Below, piece by piece: positions 1 through 8,104 of a DNA stretch of 64,000 nt. The translations under genes were made by a program, and so were the position numbers. Each line of letters starts with the position of its first letter. Positions within the stretch are counted from its first letter, which is position 1. The stretch comes from Aulosira sp. FACHB-615 (GTDB lineage Bacteria; Cyanobacteriota; Cyanobacteriia; Cyanobacteriales; Nostocaceae): contig NZ_JACJSE010000001.1 in the NCBI RefSeq assembly GCF_014698045.1, positions 434,001 through 498,000 on the forward strand, in the 5' to 3' direction. Under the pieces are notes generated by a model. It saw nothing but the letters and a program-made list of their open reading frames with translations, was not told the origin of the DNA and ran no database searches.

Positions 1-222
1 TGTAGGAGTTAAAGCTGGTGGTCTTCGCTCAGATTTGACGGCGTGCCAAGCAGATACGATGGCACGATCTAAAAATTTCTGGGTTTTATTTAAGATATCT
101 GCATCAATTCTTGTGGGAGTACAGGAATCACTACTATCCATCAATGGTGGTTGATCTACCAAAATACTGTGGCCTGTTTTAACCTCTACTTTGTCAGGCT
201 CATTTAAAAATGGATTAGGCAT
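1..222 (-). CDS. Partial hypothetical protein (N-terminal 74 aa)
   Basis: An open frame starts with ATG at 222 on the minus strand and runs off the left edge of the window, so only the first 74 residues are visible. It begins MPNPFLNEPD and includes the stretch ADILNKTQKFLDRAIVSAWHAVK. An AGGAG ribosome-binding site lies about 15 nt upstream of the ATG. No family is recognised. The visible part is polar, with no signal peptide or membrane segment. The frame is uninterrupted and has a plausible Shine-Dalgarno, so I treat it as real, but the function is unknown. Confidence 0.55.
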   Translation of the reverse strand, partial: MPNPFLNEPDKVEVKTGHSILVDQPPLMDSSDSCTPTRIDADILNKTQKFLDRAIVSAWHAVKSERRPPALTPT

Positions 223-524
223 AGTTTGTTGTATAATCTCCTATCTGCCAGTATCTTGAAGGCTACTTATGCTGTTGCGAAAAATGTGGATTTTTCAACC
301 ATAAGAAGACTTAAACCCCCCATTTATGAGAGTTTTTTACACATTTTGCCTGTATTCACTAATAAAACTGGGTTCTCAAAGGCTAATTTCTTTGCTTTTA
401 AATTCAATTTTGGAAAAACGAAGATAAGTAAAAGCTTAACTTTAAGCTCAAAATCTTGATTTTCACTGGTCAAGATGTTGCAGTCTTGGCAATATCTTAA
501 TTAGCCTCCATACACATTGAAAAA
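223..524. other. Intergenic, no feature seen
   Basis: AT-rich spacer between a minus-strand partial gene and a plus-strand RHH gene, so it must hold two divergent promoters. A 77-codon open frame exists here but has neither a ribosome-binding site nor family resemblance, and it overlaps the divergent start region, so it is not called. Confidence 0.4.
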
Positions 525-713
525 ATGATGGATAGAACAGCTGCGCTTGGATTTTCTAGTTTTCCAACCTCCAGTAAAAAACAAATAGTCAAGCAAATAA
601 CTGTGGACTTGACTCCAGACGAAGCTCAAACGCTAGAGAAATATTGTGGGCAAACAGGCCAAGCAATCTCGAATGTGATTGAGGAACTCATTCGAGGCTT
701 ACCTGTGAGCTAA
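525..713 (+). CDS. Small ribbon-helix-helix (CopG/Arc-like) protein
   Basis: A 62-residue protein. From residue 24 it reads KQITVDLTPDEAQTLEKYCG, followed by QAISNVIEELIRGL. This is the strand-helix-helix pattern of small CopG/Arc-type DNA-binding proteins: an alternating beta strand (ITVDL), a helix containing EAQTLEKYC, and a second helix. Such proteins are usually dimeric repressors or antitoxins; no toxin gene lies beside it. The second ATG (528) is an equally good start. A diverged paralogue lies tail-to-tail at 794-946 on the other strand. The DNA-binding role is inferred from the fold pattern only. Confidence 0.6.
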   Translation: MMDRTAALGFSSFPTSSKKQIVKQITVDLTPDEAQTLEKYCGQTGQAISNVIEELIRGLPVS

Positions 714-793
714 GTTTTTCACTCAAACTCTTTTAATTTAGAGTTGAGAAAATTATCAAGACAACGGTTTGCAACACAGACCGAACTGCAATC

Positions 794-946
794 CTACTCA
801 GACCTTGTAGTAGCCAATCCGCGAATCAGTTCTCTGATGACATCTGTTGCTGGCCTTCCTGTCTGGTCACAATATTTTTCCAGGTTCTTCGCTTCGTTTA
901 GTGCTAGGTTGATGGTTATTCGCTTGACCGCCCATTTTTTATTCAT
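794..946 (-). CDS. 50-aa ribbon-helix-helix protein, paralogue of the gene at 525-713
   Basis: A short minus-strand frame starting MNKKWAVKRITINLALNEAK and ending IRELIRGLATTRSE. Aligned with the 62-aa protein at 525-713 it shares the core [KR]xIT[VI][ND]L, LEKYC[GD]QTG and VI[ER]ELIRGL, so it is a clear paralogue. The match covers the whole predicted strand-helix-helix fold, which strongly supports coding despite the small size. The two genes converge, 80 bp apart. A longer plus-strand frame over the same bases (744-968) shows no family resemblance and is taken as a shadow. Confidence 0.6.
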   Translation of the reverse strand: MNKKWAVKRITINLALNEAKNLEKYCDQTGRPATDVIRELIRGLATTRSE

Positions 947-1715
947 GCTATCAGTCTGGTTGTATTAGATAAAACTACGAAAATTTTCATTTATTTCGAC
1001 CATTCTCTTGTCTTAACTATGCGTTTCGGCGTAATTAGACAGAGATTTTTTATCTGTTTGAAATTAGTTAAGAAAAGCATTTGTCTGCTTTCATCAGCTA
1101 TCTTCAGACAAGATAAACAAGTTTATTTGCATTGCTATGAGTCTTGGTGTATAACCTGCTCATAACATCTTTGTTTTTTCCTGGTATTTAGGCCAAGTAA
1201 TAAATTTCTTATTGAGAATATTACCACCCAAGTCAACTATCAGCCAAATATGATGTCATCACAAGTTGTTGTGAAACTCAGTAAGAAAATGCGACCAATT
1301 CTTGCTGTTTTATAGATTTAAAATGGCAAAATCAGCCCGAAGTAAAGATATAAGCGCAAAAGTAAGGTTGAAAATGGAAAAATTACCTACCAATCCATTT
1401 TAAATCTCTCAGAATACCTATTACGGCTGTTTTTAGTTGGGTACTGAAGTTATGCCTGAAGTATTTTAGTTAAGTTTTTTAAATAGTAAACAAATATTCT
1501 ATTAAATAATTTGATAAAATATCCCCGGTATTGATACCAGGGATATTTTTAATCATTCATGAATGCAAACAAAACAAGGGTTACGTAAAGATTAAGCTTC
1601 CAGATAGATAAACAAAGATAAATTTGTTACATTTGCATCTAAAAAAATCCCCAATAATACTAAGATAACCAGCTGAAAAAACTTGGGAATGTTTTGGATG
1701 ATGTTTGAGTAATGC
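947..1715. other. Intergenic, AT-rich
   Basis: 769 bp with no convincing gene on either strand and no tRNA-like fold. The only structure noted is the terminator hairpin at 1516-1549, listed separately. Confidence 0.4.
1516..1549 (-). terminator. Rho-independent terminator, near-symmetric
   Basis: Arms AAAATATCCC and GGGATATTTT, plus inner GGTA/TACC around a TTGA loop, with one unpaired base per side. The A and T runs let it work in both directions. It lies about 170 bp past the stop codon of comB on the minus strand. Confidence 0.6.
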
Positions 1716-2453
1716 TTAGTTGTTGCTTTTTAAAACTCCTATTTCCTGTTGCATTGGTAAAACATCCAAAATATCAGTTTGGGAGCAATATTTCAGGTCT
1801 TCATGACATTCAAGGCGTAATAATCGTTTACCGTGACTAGCATGATGAAATAATCCCAACAAGTTATCTTGCCACTGGGTGTAAAGAGCGATCGCACCAA
1901 TCAATTCATCATTACCAGCTAATTGATCTGGGGAGACCTGAGTTTTTGCGAGGATACTATGAGCGATCGCACCTGCACAAACTGTATCTTCTAAAGCAAA
2001 ACTCCCTTCCCAACCAGAACCAACAATCCAGACTGTTTCGGGCTGTTTTTCTAACAGAAAATCTACTATGGCAGCGCGGTTAATTAAAGCGGCTGCTAAT
2101 ACAGATGGAGAGTTTTGGATTCGTTGTAAAGCACGAGTACCGTTAGTCGTACTAATAAACAAGCGGCGACCATGCACTAGTTCTGGTGTACAGTCTAGGG
2201 GAGAGTTACCAAGTTCAAAGCCAGTGACTTTAGCTCCGCCACGTTCTCCTGCTCTTAAGCGTTTCTCTACTGGCCATTGTTCGCTAACTTCGATGAGCTT
2301 TTCTAAATCACTGAAGACTTGTACTGCTTCACCGCCAGCCGCTAAGACTGTGGCAATTGTACTAGTGGCTCGCAAGACATCAACTGCGATCGCGCAGTCT
2401 GGAATTTCATCTTTAGGAGTTAATTCCGGAGTGTGGTATAAGAATAACTTCAC
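1716..2453 (-). CDS. comB: 2-phosphosulfolactate phosphatase family protein (ComB)
   Basis: A 245-residue protein of the ComB family, Mg-dependent phosphatases first described for 2-phosphosulfolactate in coenzyme M synthesis. Family signatures are visible: CAIAVDVLRATSTIATVLAAG near residues 21-41, ERGGAKVTGFELGNSP around 70-85, and LFISTTNGTRAL around 98-109. Length is normal for the family. Cyanobacteria do not make coenzyme M, so the substrate here is probably another phosphorylated acid; that part is unknown. It stands alone, with a bidirectional hairpin terminator downstream. Confidence 0.85.
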   Translation of the reverse strand: MKLFLYHTPELTPKDEIPDCAIAVDVLRATSTIATVLAAGGEAVQVFSDLEKLIEVSEQWPVEKRLRAGERGGAKVTGFELGNSPLDCTPELVHGRRLFISTTNGTRALQRIQNSPSVLAAALINRAAIVDFLLEKQPETVWIVGSGWEGSFALEDTVCAGAIAHSILAKTQVSPDQLAGNDELIGAIALYTQWQDNLLGLFHHASHGKRLLRLECHEDLKYCSQTDILDVLPMQQEIGVLKSNN

Positions 2454-2592
2454 GCGCTGGATACACCTGCTCTAAATATTATTATCGAGATACATTCTAA
2501 TTTGTGTTAACAACCATAATGACAATTTAAGCAATAGGAATTTTTCGGGGTTATGGCAAGACATTGGCCAATGAGGGCAAATATCCTTGACT

Positions 2593-3228
2593 TTAACTGT
2601 TATTTAACTGTTGTTTAAGATGGCGAATCGCCGCACTAGTATTACGTTGATAAGCAATTTGTACACACTGAGCAATGACGCTGTGCAGATCCAAGCCTGG
2701 AAAATAGCGACTCTGGGTTTGCAGTTGGTAAATACTTCCCTGTAATTGGTAAATTAATAACTGCTGTTTTTTGAATAGCCACACTTCTGGCACACGATAA
2801 GGCAGATAATCTTCCACATCGGAATAACTAGTGACATCAATTTCAATTACCAAATCAGGCGGGGGATCTTGTCGCCAGTCAATTCGCTTTTTGCCGGAAA
2901 CAGCTTGCCAATTATCAATGTAAAAACAATAGTCAGGCTCAATACCGCTTTCTTCCGGTAGAGTCATCGTCACAGGGGTAAACGCATCATATTCCCTGCC
3001 ATCATGATCTAAAAGTGTGACAACAATATTGGCAATCAAATGAGCATCTCGTCCATGTACAGGCAAAGGTGACATTAGTAATACTTCTCCATCACGATAT
3101 TTAATGCGGGGAATTGAGCCATCTCCCCGTTGTTCACAAAGGCGCTGATACTCTTGCCAAGTAGCAGGTAGGCGCACCACAGAACCAGCAGGTAATTGAA
3201 TTTTGTCAATTGAGACAAGGGCATACAT
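2593..3228 (-). CDS. Uma2-type (DUF820) restriction-endonuclease-fold protein
   Basis: 211 residues from the chosen ATG at 3228, which follows AAAGGATCT; an upstream frame extends to 3375 but lacks a ribosome-binding site and family similarity. The body shows the Uma2/DUF820 pattern: W-Q-E-Y...IPRIKYRDGEVLLMSP, then GIEPDYCFYI and PPDLVIEIDVTSYS, the acidic strand pair of a PD-(D/E)XK nuclease fold, followed by YRVPEVWLF. These genes are strongly expanded in cyanobacteria, often as many copies, and their biological role is not established. No partner gene is evident beside it. Confidence 0.85.
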   Translation of the reverse strand: MYALVSIDKIQLPAGSVVRLPATWQEYQRLCEQRGDGSIPRIKYRDGEVLLMSPLPVHGRDAHLIANIVVTLLDHDGREYDAFTPVTMTLPEESGIEPDYCFYIDNWQAVSGKKRIDWRQDPPPDLVIEIDVTSYSDVEDYLPYRVPEVWLFKKQQLLIYQLQGSIYQLQTQSRYFPGLDLHSVIAQCVQIAYQRNTSAAIRHLKQQLNNS

Positions 3229-3429
3229 AATTGCAGATCCTTTGAGTGGTAGTGAAGGACAATGATTATGAAGATTTGCGATGGTATTTTCAGAGGTGCG
3301 ATCGCTTGATTGATTTAATGGAATTAGGTATGTAAAAAGCAAGGGATATATAATAACTCTACCTTGGTCAATCAAGAGGGGAATTTTGCATCAAATCTGC
3401 CAATGTAAACTCTAGGATCTAAAATCGAC

Positions 3430-3849
3430 ATGGCACCTTTACCCGATTACCGTCCAAAACAACTGTCTGTAGGCCCTTTGGAAGCAGAAATTTTAAATAT
3501 TGTCTGGGAGCTTGGTTCCGCGACAGTTAAAGATGTACACGATCGCATTTTGGCTGATCCTAACCGAGAATTGGCTTATACTTCTGTCACCACAGTGCTG
3601 CGTCGGCTCACCGAAAAAGGCTGGCTGGCCTGCGATAAACAAGGAAGAGCTTTTTATTGGCGACCTTTGCTGAGTAAACAACAGGCGCAGGTGATTAAAG
3701 CTCATGATCAACTACAACGCTTTCTCGCAGTGGGTAATCCCGATGTGATTGCGGCCTTTGCTGATAGTCTGGATGAAACAGCCCAAGCGCAAATCGAAGC
3801 CATAGCCAAGCGGATTCAAGCTGCACGCCAAGCCAGGGAGGAACAATAA
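3430..3849 (+). CDS. BlaI/MecI/CopY-family transcriptional repressor
   Basis: 139 residues with the winged-helix signature LGPLEAEILNIVWELGSATVKDV (first helix), TSVTTVLRRLTEKGWL (recognition helix) and a wing, followed by a C-terminal dimerisation segment. BlaI-type repressors bind dyads and are inactivated by proteolysis triggered by a membrane M56 peptidase. The next gene starts immediately after the stop codon (3850) and encodes such a peptidase, so the two form a signalling pair. No beta-lactamase gene is nearby, so the inducing signal and targets are unknown. Confidence 0.88.
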   Translation: MAPLPDYRPKQLSVGPLEAEILNIVWELGSATVKDVHDRILADPNRELAYTSVTTVLRRLTEKGWLACDKQGRAFYWRPLLSKQQAQVIKAHDQLQRFLAVGNPDVIAAFADSLDETAQAQIEAIAKRIQAARQAREEQ

Positions 3850-4695
3850 ATGCACCTAATCATGATTTTGACGGCTGTAGCAGTTTCTTGGATATTAAGA
3901 TGCTCTTGGGTGAATAGTCCGGGTAATTGGAATTTGCGCTGGCGGAAAGCTTTATTTATCTTTTTGTTTCCGCCTTTGTTGATATTTATGACTGCGATCG
4001 CTCTGCTGTGTATGGGGCCGCAAGGTAAAATGGGCGGAGTCTACACAGGCTGGTTGAGCTATGATTTAGCGTTTGTCATTCTCGGCTATTTTGCTGTTTT
4101 GTGCATAAAACTCGCCATCCAAGGTTGGCAATCTGTAGAATCTGCCCGTCATGCTCCCTTGATTAATCTTGATGGTAAATCAGCTAGGCTAATTAACACA
4201 CCAACATTGTTTGCTGGTCAAATTGGTTTTTGGCAACCAGAACTAGTAGTTAGCCAAGGATTACTCCAAAATCTTTCACCTGCTCATGTTGAAAGTGTCT
4301 TAGCCCATGAGCAAGGACATCATTATTACCGCGATACATTTTGGTTTTTCTGGCTGGGTTGGGTGCGTACTTGCACCGCTTGGCTACCGAATACAGATGC
4401 GTTGTGGCAAGAATTATTAGTGTTGCGCGAACTACGTGCGGATAGTTACGCGGCTGCTCAAGTTGATCCACTGCTGTTAGCAGAATCGTTAGTGTTGGTT
4501 GTGAGTCAAACTTCTGTCCTACCGGAATCTGAAGTGTGCTGTGCCGCTTTGGGTAGTAGTTTAGGCGATCGCTTGGAACAAAGAATTGATGCTTTACTTG
4601 CACCACCAGAACCAAAATTAGCGATGAACTGGCAGTCTTGGCAAGGATTTATCTTAGCGTTTATCCCGTTATTTACTGTCTTATTTCATACATAA
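3850..4695 (+). CDS. M56-family membrane metallopeptidase (BlaR1/MecR1-like)
   Basis: 281 residues: hydrophobic segments at about 1-18, 33-55 and 72-92, then a zinc-peptidase domain with the HExxH motif HEQGH at 153-157 and a downstream ELRADSYAA that provides the third ligand. A hydrophobic C-terminal helix ends the protein. It lacks the extracellular penicillin-binding sensor domain of BlaR1, so it probably senses something else. It begins directly after the stop of the BlaI-type repressor, consistent with translational coupling and with cleavage of that repressor as its job. Confidence 0.85.
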   Translation: MHLIMILTAVAVSWILRCSWVNSPGNWNLRWRKALFIFLFPPLLIFMTAIALLCMGPQGKMGGVYTGWLSYDLAFVILGYFAVLCIKLAIQGWQSVESARHAPLINLDGKSARLINTPTLFAGQIGFWQPELVVSQGLLQNLSPAHVESVLAHEQGHHYYRDTFWFFWLGWVRTCTAWLPNTDALWQELLVLRELRADSYAAAQVDPLLLAESLVLVVSQTSVLPESEVCCAALGSSLGDRLEQRIDALLAPPEPKLAMNWQSWQGFILAFIPLFTVLFHT

Positions 4696-4741
4696 AGCAT
4701 GGAGTTGCTTGCAGAAATAATATTTTTACTCTCACCCCAAC

Positions 4742-4767
4742 TAGAGACGTTGTATACAACGTCTCTA
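4742..4767. repeat. Perfect 26-bp palindrome (REP-like)
   Basis: TAGAGACGTTGTA followed by its exact reverse complement. Palindromes of this kind (GAGACGTTG.CAACGTCTC) are common dispersed repeats in Nostocales. It lies in the spacer after the M56 peptidase gene and may also act as a transcript-end hairpin, although no U-run follows. Confidence 0.6.
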
Positions 4768-4990
4768 CAAATTTGAATATAAAGCGTTTAACACTGTCAC
4801 CTGTCCCATGTCCCCTGCTACATATACAGAATTTTTTATTGATAATTTTTTTGTAACCCTTACACTGTCAAGGTTTCACGTCTTCTGTATCTGCTGAAAG
4901 AGCCACTATTTCAAACTTGGGGAGGATGTAAGTGATACTCTAGTTTTATAGTGTCTTAAGTAGTGTTGCGTAAAAAAGGAACATATACTC

Positions 4991-5218
4991 ATGCTTATAT
5001 TAATGCAGGCAGCAGATTCAGTAGCAACAGGCGGAGGTCATTTCCCCCTGGCTTTTACATTGGTTTATGTAGTTGGGTTTATTGCTGCTGTCACTATTGG
5101 TTCTATTGCTTGGTACAACTCTAAACGCCCAGTGGGTTGGGAAAGTAAAGAACGTCCCGACTTTGTACCCAAAGTAGACAAAGAAGAAACTCCCGGTATT
5201 GGTGAGCCAAAAGCATAA
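4991..5218 (+). CDS. Small one-helix membrane protein conserved in cyanobacteria
   Basis: 75 residues with one transmembrane helix (about 18-42, LAFTLVYVVGFIAAVTIGSIAWY), then a cytosolic or stromal tail rich in charged residues and Pro (KRPVGWESKERPDFVPKV). An AAGGA ribosome-binding site lies 10 nt before the ATG. It resembles small cyanobacterial thylakoid proteins. The photosystem II assembly protein Psb35 (Synechocystis Ssl2148) is a candidate relative, but I cannot confirm this from sequence alone. It is probably monocistronic. Confidence 0.65.
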   Translation: MLILMQAADSVATGGGHFPLAFTLVYVVGFIAAVTIGSIAWYNSKRPVGWESKERPDFVPKVDKEETPGIGEPKA

Positions 5219-5220
5219 TT

Positions 5221-5312
5221 GGTCAATAGTCAACAGTCAATGGTCAATGCTCAAAGTTTTAGATTGCGAAATCTAGACTTTTGACTTTTGCCTTTGGACT
5301 CTTGACTATAGA
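5221..5312. repeat. STRR-type imperfect heptamers with inverted arms
   Basis: Repeats of the type GGTCAATA/AGTCAACA/GGTCAATG on the left and ACTTTTGACTTTTGCC...ACTCTTGACTATAGAC on the right can fold back on each other. This is typical STRR filler between convergent genes (4991-5218 plus, 5323-5745 minus). Confidence 0.45.
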
Positions 5313-5322
5313 CATTAGAGCA

Positions 5323-5745
5323 TTAATTCTGTACCTCGACCCAACGACGATAAAGCGTTTGAATTTGTTTAAGCAACGCATTATGAACTGGTTGTTGGGC
5401 AGAATCTTGTTCAGCTAAGTCCTGAATTTGTGTTAGGAGTCTAGCTTCTTCGGTTGCGACTTCGCCATCGCTATAAATTAAGCCACTAATAGCTTCAATC
5501 AGACTTTCGCAATCTTCCAAGCTTGGGCGATCGCCTAAATATTCTTTCACCCAGGCGTAACACTCTTTGGGTTGCACGGGTACTAATTCGTACAACCAAG
5601 GCTTAATTTCTGGATCGGTAGCCAAACCTTTAGCTTGGGCAATTTCGCGGAGATACTGTCGTTCCTCTGGTTGAATTATCCCATCAATCCAAGCTGCTCC
5701 AATCAAGATTTTAACTAAGTTCTTTACATTGGAATCAGTAACCAT
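5323..5745 (-). CDS. TerB-like (tellurite-resistance-fold) protein
   Basis: 140 residues, predicted all-helical. Two acidic turns, AAWIDGIIQPEERQYLREIA (about 18-37) and SGLIYSDGEVATEEARLL (about 86-103), match the repeated D-G-x-[IV]-x-x-E-E motif of TerB/DUF533-type proteins, which are thought to bind metal ions. Despite the name, most cyanobacterial members have no shown link to tellurite. It lies 58 bp downstream of rsmB on the same strand and could be cotranscribed with it. Confidence 0.75.
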   Translation of the reverse strand: MVTDSNVKNLVKILIGAAWIDGIIQPEERQYLREIAQAKGLATDPEIKPWLYELVPVQPKECYAWVKEYLGDRPSLEDCESLIEAISGLIYSDGEVATEEARLLTQIQDLAEQDSAQQPVHNALLKQIQTLYRRWVEVQN

Positions 5746-5802
5746 TGCTGCCTCCTGTGGGAGATTGGGGCTTCCATCAAATGGTACAATCCCTGGCAGT
5801 AA

Positions 5803-7152
5803 TCACCCTGAATCATTAGTTTTTCTTAAGCGCACCATGAAAAAGCCGTCCATATCCCAACGGTGCGGCCAGACTTTCAGCCAGCCTTGGGGTGTGGAAT
5901 AAATAGAGTAGGGTGAACTAGGTTCGAGAGGCTCAATTTGCCATTGGGGATTTTCAGCCAAAAATTCCGAAATCACCGCTTCATTTTCGGCGGGGTGCAG
6001 TGTACAGGTAGCATAAACCAGCACACCACCGTTTTTGACAAAATTTGATGTGTGGGACAGTAATTGCTTTTGTAGCTGCGAAAGTTCTTGGATAGATTCT
6101 GGTGTTTGTCGCCAACGTGCATCGGCGTGGCGGTGTAAGGTTCCTAAACCCGAACATGGAGCATCTAGTAACAGGCGATCGCCAATATTGTAAAATTGCG
6201 GCAAGTTACGACTGTCGCCAGTACAAATTTCAATTGATTGCAAATTGAGTCGCCGCGCATTTTCTTGGAGTTTTCGCAATCGGGAATCAGTGCGATCGCA
6301 AGCCCAAATTTTACCTTGATCCTGCATCAACTCTGCAATGTGTGTTGTTTTCCCTCCAGGGGCGGCACAGGTATCAATCACCACTTCACCCGGTTGGGGG
6401 TCGAGTAAATGACTCACCAGTTGGGCGCTTGCATCCTGCACAACCCACCAACCTTCAGTAAACCCTGGTAAATTTTGCATCGCACCAGGACTGCTAATTA
6501 ACCGTAAAGCTTGGGGTAAATTGGGGATTCTTTGAGCTAAAACTCCCGCCGATTCTAAAGCTGTGGCTACTTGCTCTAAATTGGTGCGGAGTGGGTTGAT
6601 GCGTAAATCGATTGTCGGTGTTTGGTTCATCCATTCACAGAGTTTTTCGGTTTCCGCAACACCAATTTGGTCTAACCAAACTTGAATTATCCAGTCGGGT
6701 AAACTATGCAAAATCCCCAAACGTTCCACGGGGTTATCTGGTAACTGCAAAGGTTCGGGGGATTTTTCTGCAAGACGGATGTATTGACGTAACAAACCAT
6801 TGACAAAACCCGTGAGTCCCGAAAAACCATTTTCCTTAGCGAGTTCCACGGTTGTATTCACTGCTGCTGAAGGGGGAATGCGTTCTTGGTAGCGGAGTTG
6901 ATAAAAACCGAGATGTAGAATGGTACGTAGTTCTGGTGGTTGTTGATGAGATTTTTTCGTGGCGAGTTGGTCAATTAAAGCATCGAGGGTGCGTAATCTG
7001 CGGACACTGCCATAAACTAATTCTGTCGCTAGACGGCGATCGCTATCTGGCAATTTAAATTTTCGCAACACTCTATCTAAGGCAACATCAGCATAAGCCC
7101 CTTTGTGAACATCTCGCAAAGCAACAAAAGCTATTTGGCGGGGGTTGGTCAT
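5803..7152 (-). CDS. rsmB: 16S rRNA (cytosine-967-C5)-methyltransferase RsmB
   Basis: 449 residues. The N-terminal 140 residues form the NusB-like RNA-binding domain (LATELVYGSVRRLRTLD...). The C-terminal Rossmann domain carries the SAM motif DTCAAPGGKTTHIAEL, the DAPCSGLGTLHRH motif with one catalytic Cys, and YATCTLHPAENE with the nucleophilic Cys. It methylates C967 of 16S rRNA from SAM. The length is normal for RsmB (Sun/Fmu). The TerB-like gene follows on the same strand. Confidence 0.93.
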   Translation of the reverse strand: MTNPRQIAFVALRDVHKGAYADVALDRVLRKFKLPDSDRRLATELVYGSVRRLRTLDALIDQLATKKSHQQPPELRTILHLGFYQLRYQERIPPSAAVNTTVELAKENGFSGLTGFVNGLLRQYIRLAEKSPEPLQLPDNPVERLGILHSLPDWIIQVWLDQIGVAETEKLCEWMNQTPTIDLRINPLRTNLEQVATALESAGVLAQRIPNLPQALRLISSPGAMQNLPGFTEGWWVVQDASAQLVSHLLDPQPGEVVIDTCAAPGGKTTHIAELMQDQGKIWACDRTDSRLRKLQENARRLNLQSIEICTGDSRNLPQFYNIGDRLLLDAPCSGLGTLHRHADARWRQTPESIQELSQLQKQLLSHTSNFVKNGGVLVYATCTLHPAENEAVISEFLAENPQWQIEPLEPSSPYSIYSTPQGWLKVWPHRWDMDGFFMVRLRKTNDSG

Positions 7153-7239
7153 AAGTTTTCATTTACCCCCGTTGACTTGGCAGGGCTGTATTATTCTATC
7201 AGCATGGTATACACAAATCGAATCGCCTTAAACCAAAAA

Positions 7240-7265
7240 CCCAGTCGGGATGACTGGGCTTTTGA
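7240..7265. terminator. Hairpin terminator, orphan
   Basis: CCCAGTC and GACTGGG around a short GGGAT loop. CTTTT follows on the plus strand and TTTTTGG on the minus strand. It lies between the divergent genes rsmB and arfB, so it ends neither of them and suggests an unrecognised short transcript, probably one on the minus strand starting near 7400. Confidence 0.6.
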
Positions 7266-7419
7266 TGGGGTAATTTTCCCCTAGTTATTTATAGAAGTTA
7301 TTTATAAGTTGCTTGACTAATAAGGACTACACCGCCTAAATTACAAATTCCAGAAAACACTAGATACACAAAGTTTAACTGCCCTACTTTCTCTGTGGCT
7401 TCGGGCGTATAGTTAAGTT

Positions 7420-7833
7420 ATGCTGCAAATTAAGAATAAAATCATCATCCCCGATAGCGAACTCGAAATTAGCGCGATTCGTTCTCAAGGAGCAGGGGGT
7501 CAAAACGTCAACAAAGTTGCTACAGCCATTCACTTACGCTTTGACATTGAAGCTTCATCACTACCCGCTTTCTATAAACAGCAACTTCTCAAGCTCAACG
7601 ACCGACGCATAACTCAAGATGGAGTTGTTGTCATCAAGGCTCAAGAACACCGTAGCCAAGAACAAAATCGGGAAGAAGCTTTGCAACGACTCAAGCAACT
7701 CATACTCAGCGCAGTTGTGCTGCCCCAAATCCGCAAACCCACCAAACCAACTCGTAGTTCTCAAAAAAAACGTCTTGACAGTAAAACTAAGCGTAGTCAA
7801 ATTAAGTCAACCAGAAGGCAGGTAATTGATTAA
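7420..7833 (+). CDS. arfB: Alternative ribosome-rescue factor ArfB (YaeJ-type peptidyl-tRNA hydrolase)
   Basis: 137 residues. The release-factor catalytic loop RSQGAGGQNVNK, with GGQ at residues 26-28, sits near the N-terminus, followed by a small alpha/beta domain and a strongly basic tail (KKRLDSKTKRSQIKSTRRQ). This is the ArfB layout, in which the tail reads the empty mRNA channel of a stalled ribosome and GGQ releases the peptide. It lacks the codon-recognition domains of RF1/RF2. The gene is isolated on the plus strand. Confidence 0.9.
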   Translation: MLQIKNKIIIPDSELEISAIRSQGAGGQNVNKVATAIHLRFDIEASSLPAFYKQQLLKLNDRRITQDGVVVIKAQEHRSQEQNREEALQRLKQLILSAVVLPQIRKPTKPTRSSQKKRLDSKTKRSQIKSTRRQVID

Positions 7834-8104
7834 AATCTGATGCAGCCTGGGAAAAGTGCGGATATCGCTCCTTTTTCTTCTAAGAAATTGCAGATGCAGA
7901 GCGATCGCAGTCTTAGAGACATCAATTACACTCATTAAGCTATCTGGCGTAGATATAGCAATAGTTTCCAGCTATCTTGCCCCTGGTGACAGCTTTGCTA
8001 TATTTAGGCCAATTTCAGTCGAAATTACGCTAAAATTTTTTCGGAATTAAGAATTTAATTTTGACCGCTACTGATATTTGAATTTTTTAAAATAGGAAAA
8101 TTCA

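Noticed and set aside
744..968. 74-aa plus-strand protein
   Set aside because: The opposite strand codes for an RHH paralogue whose similarity to the gene at 525 is clear.
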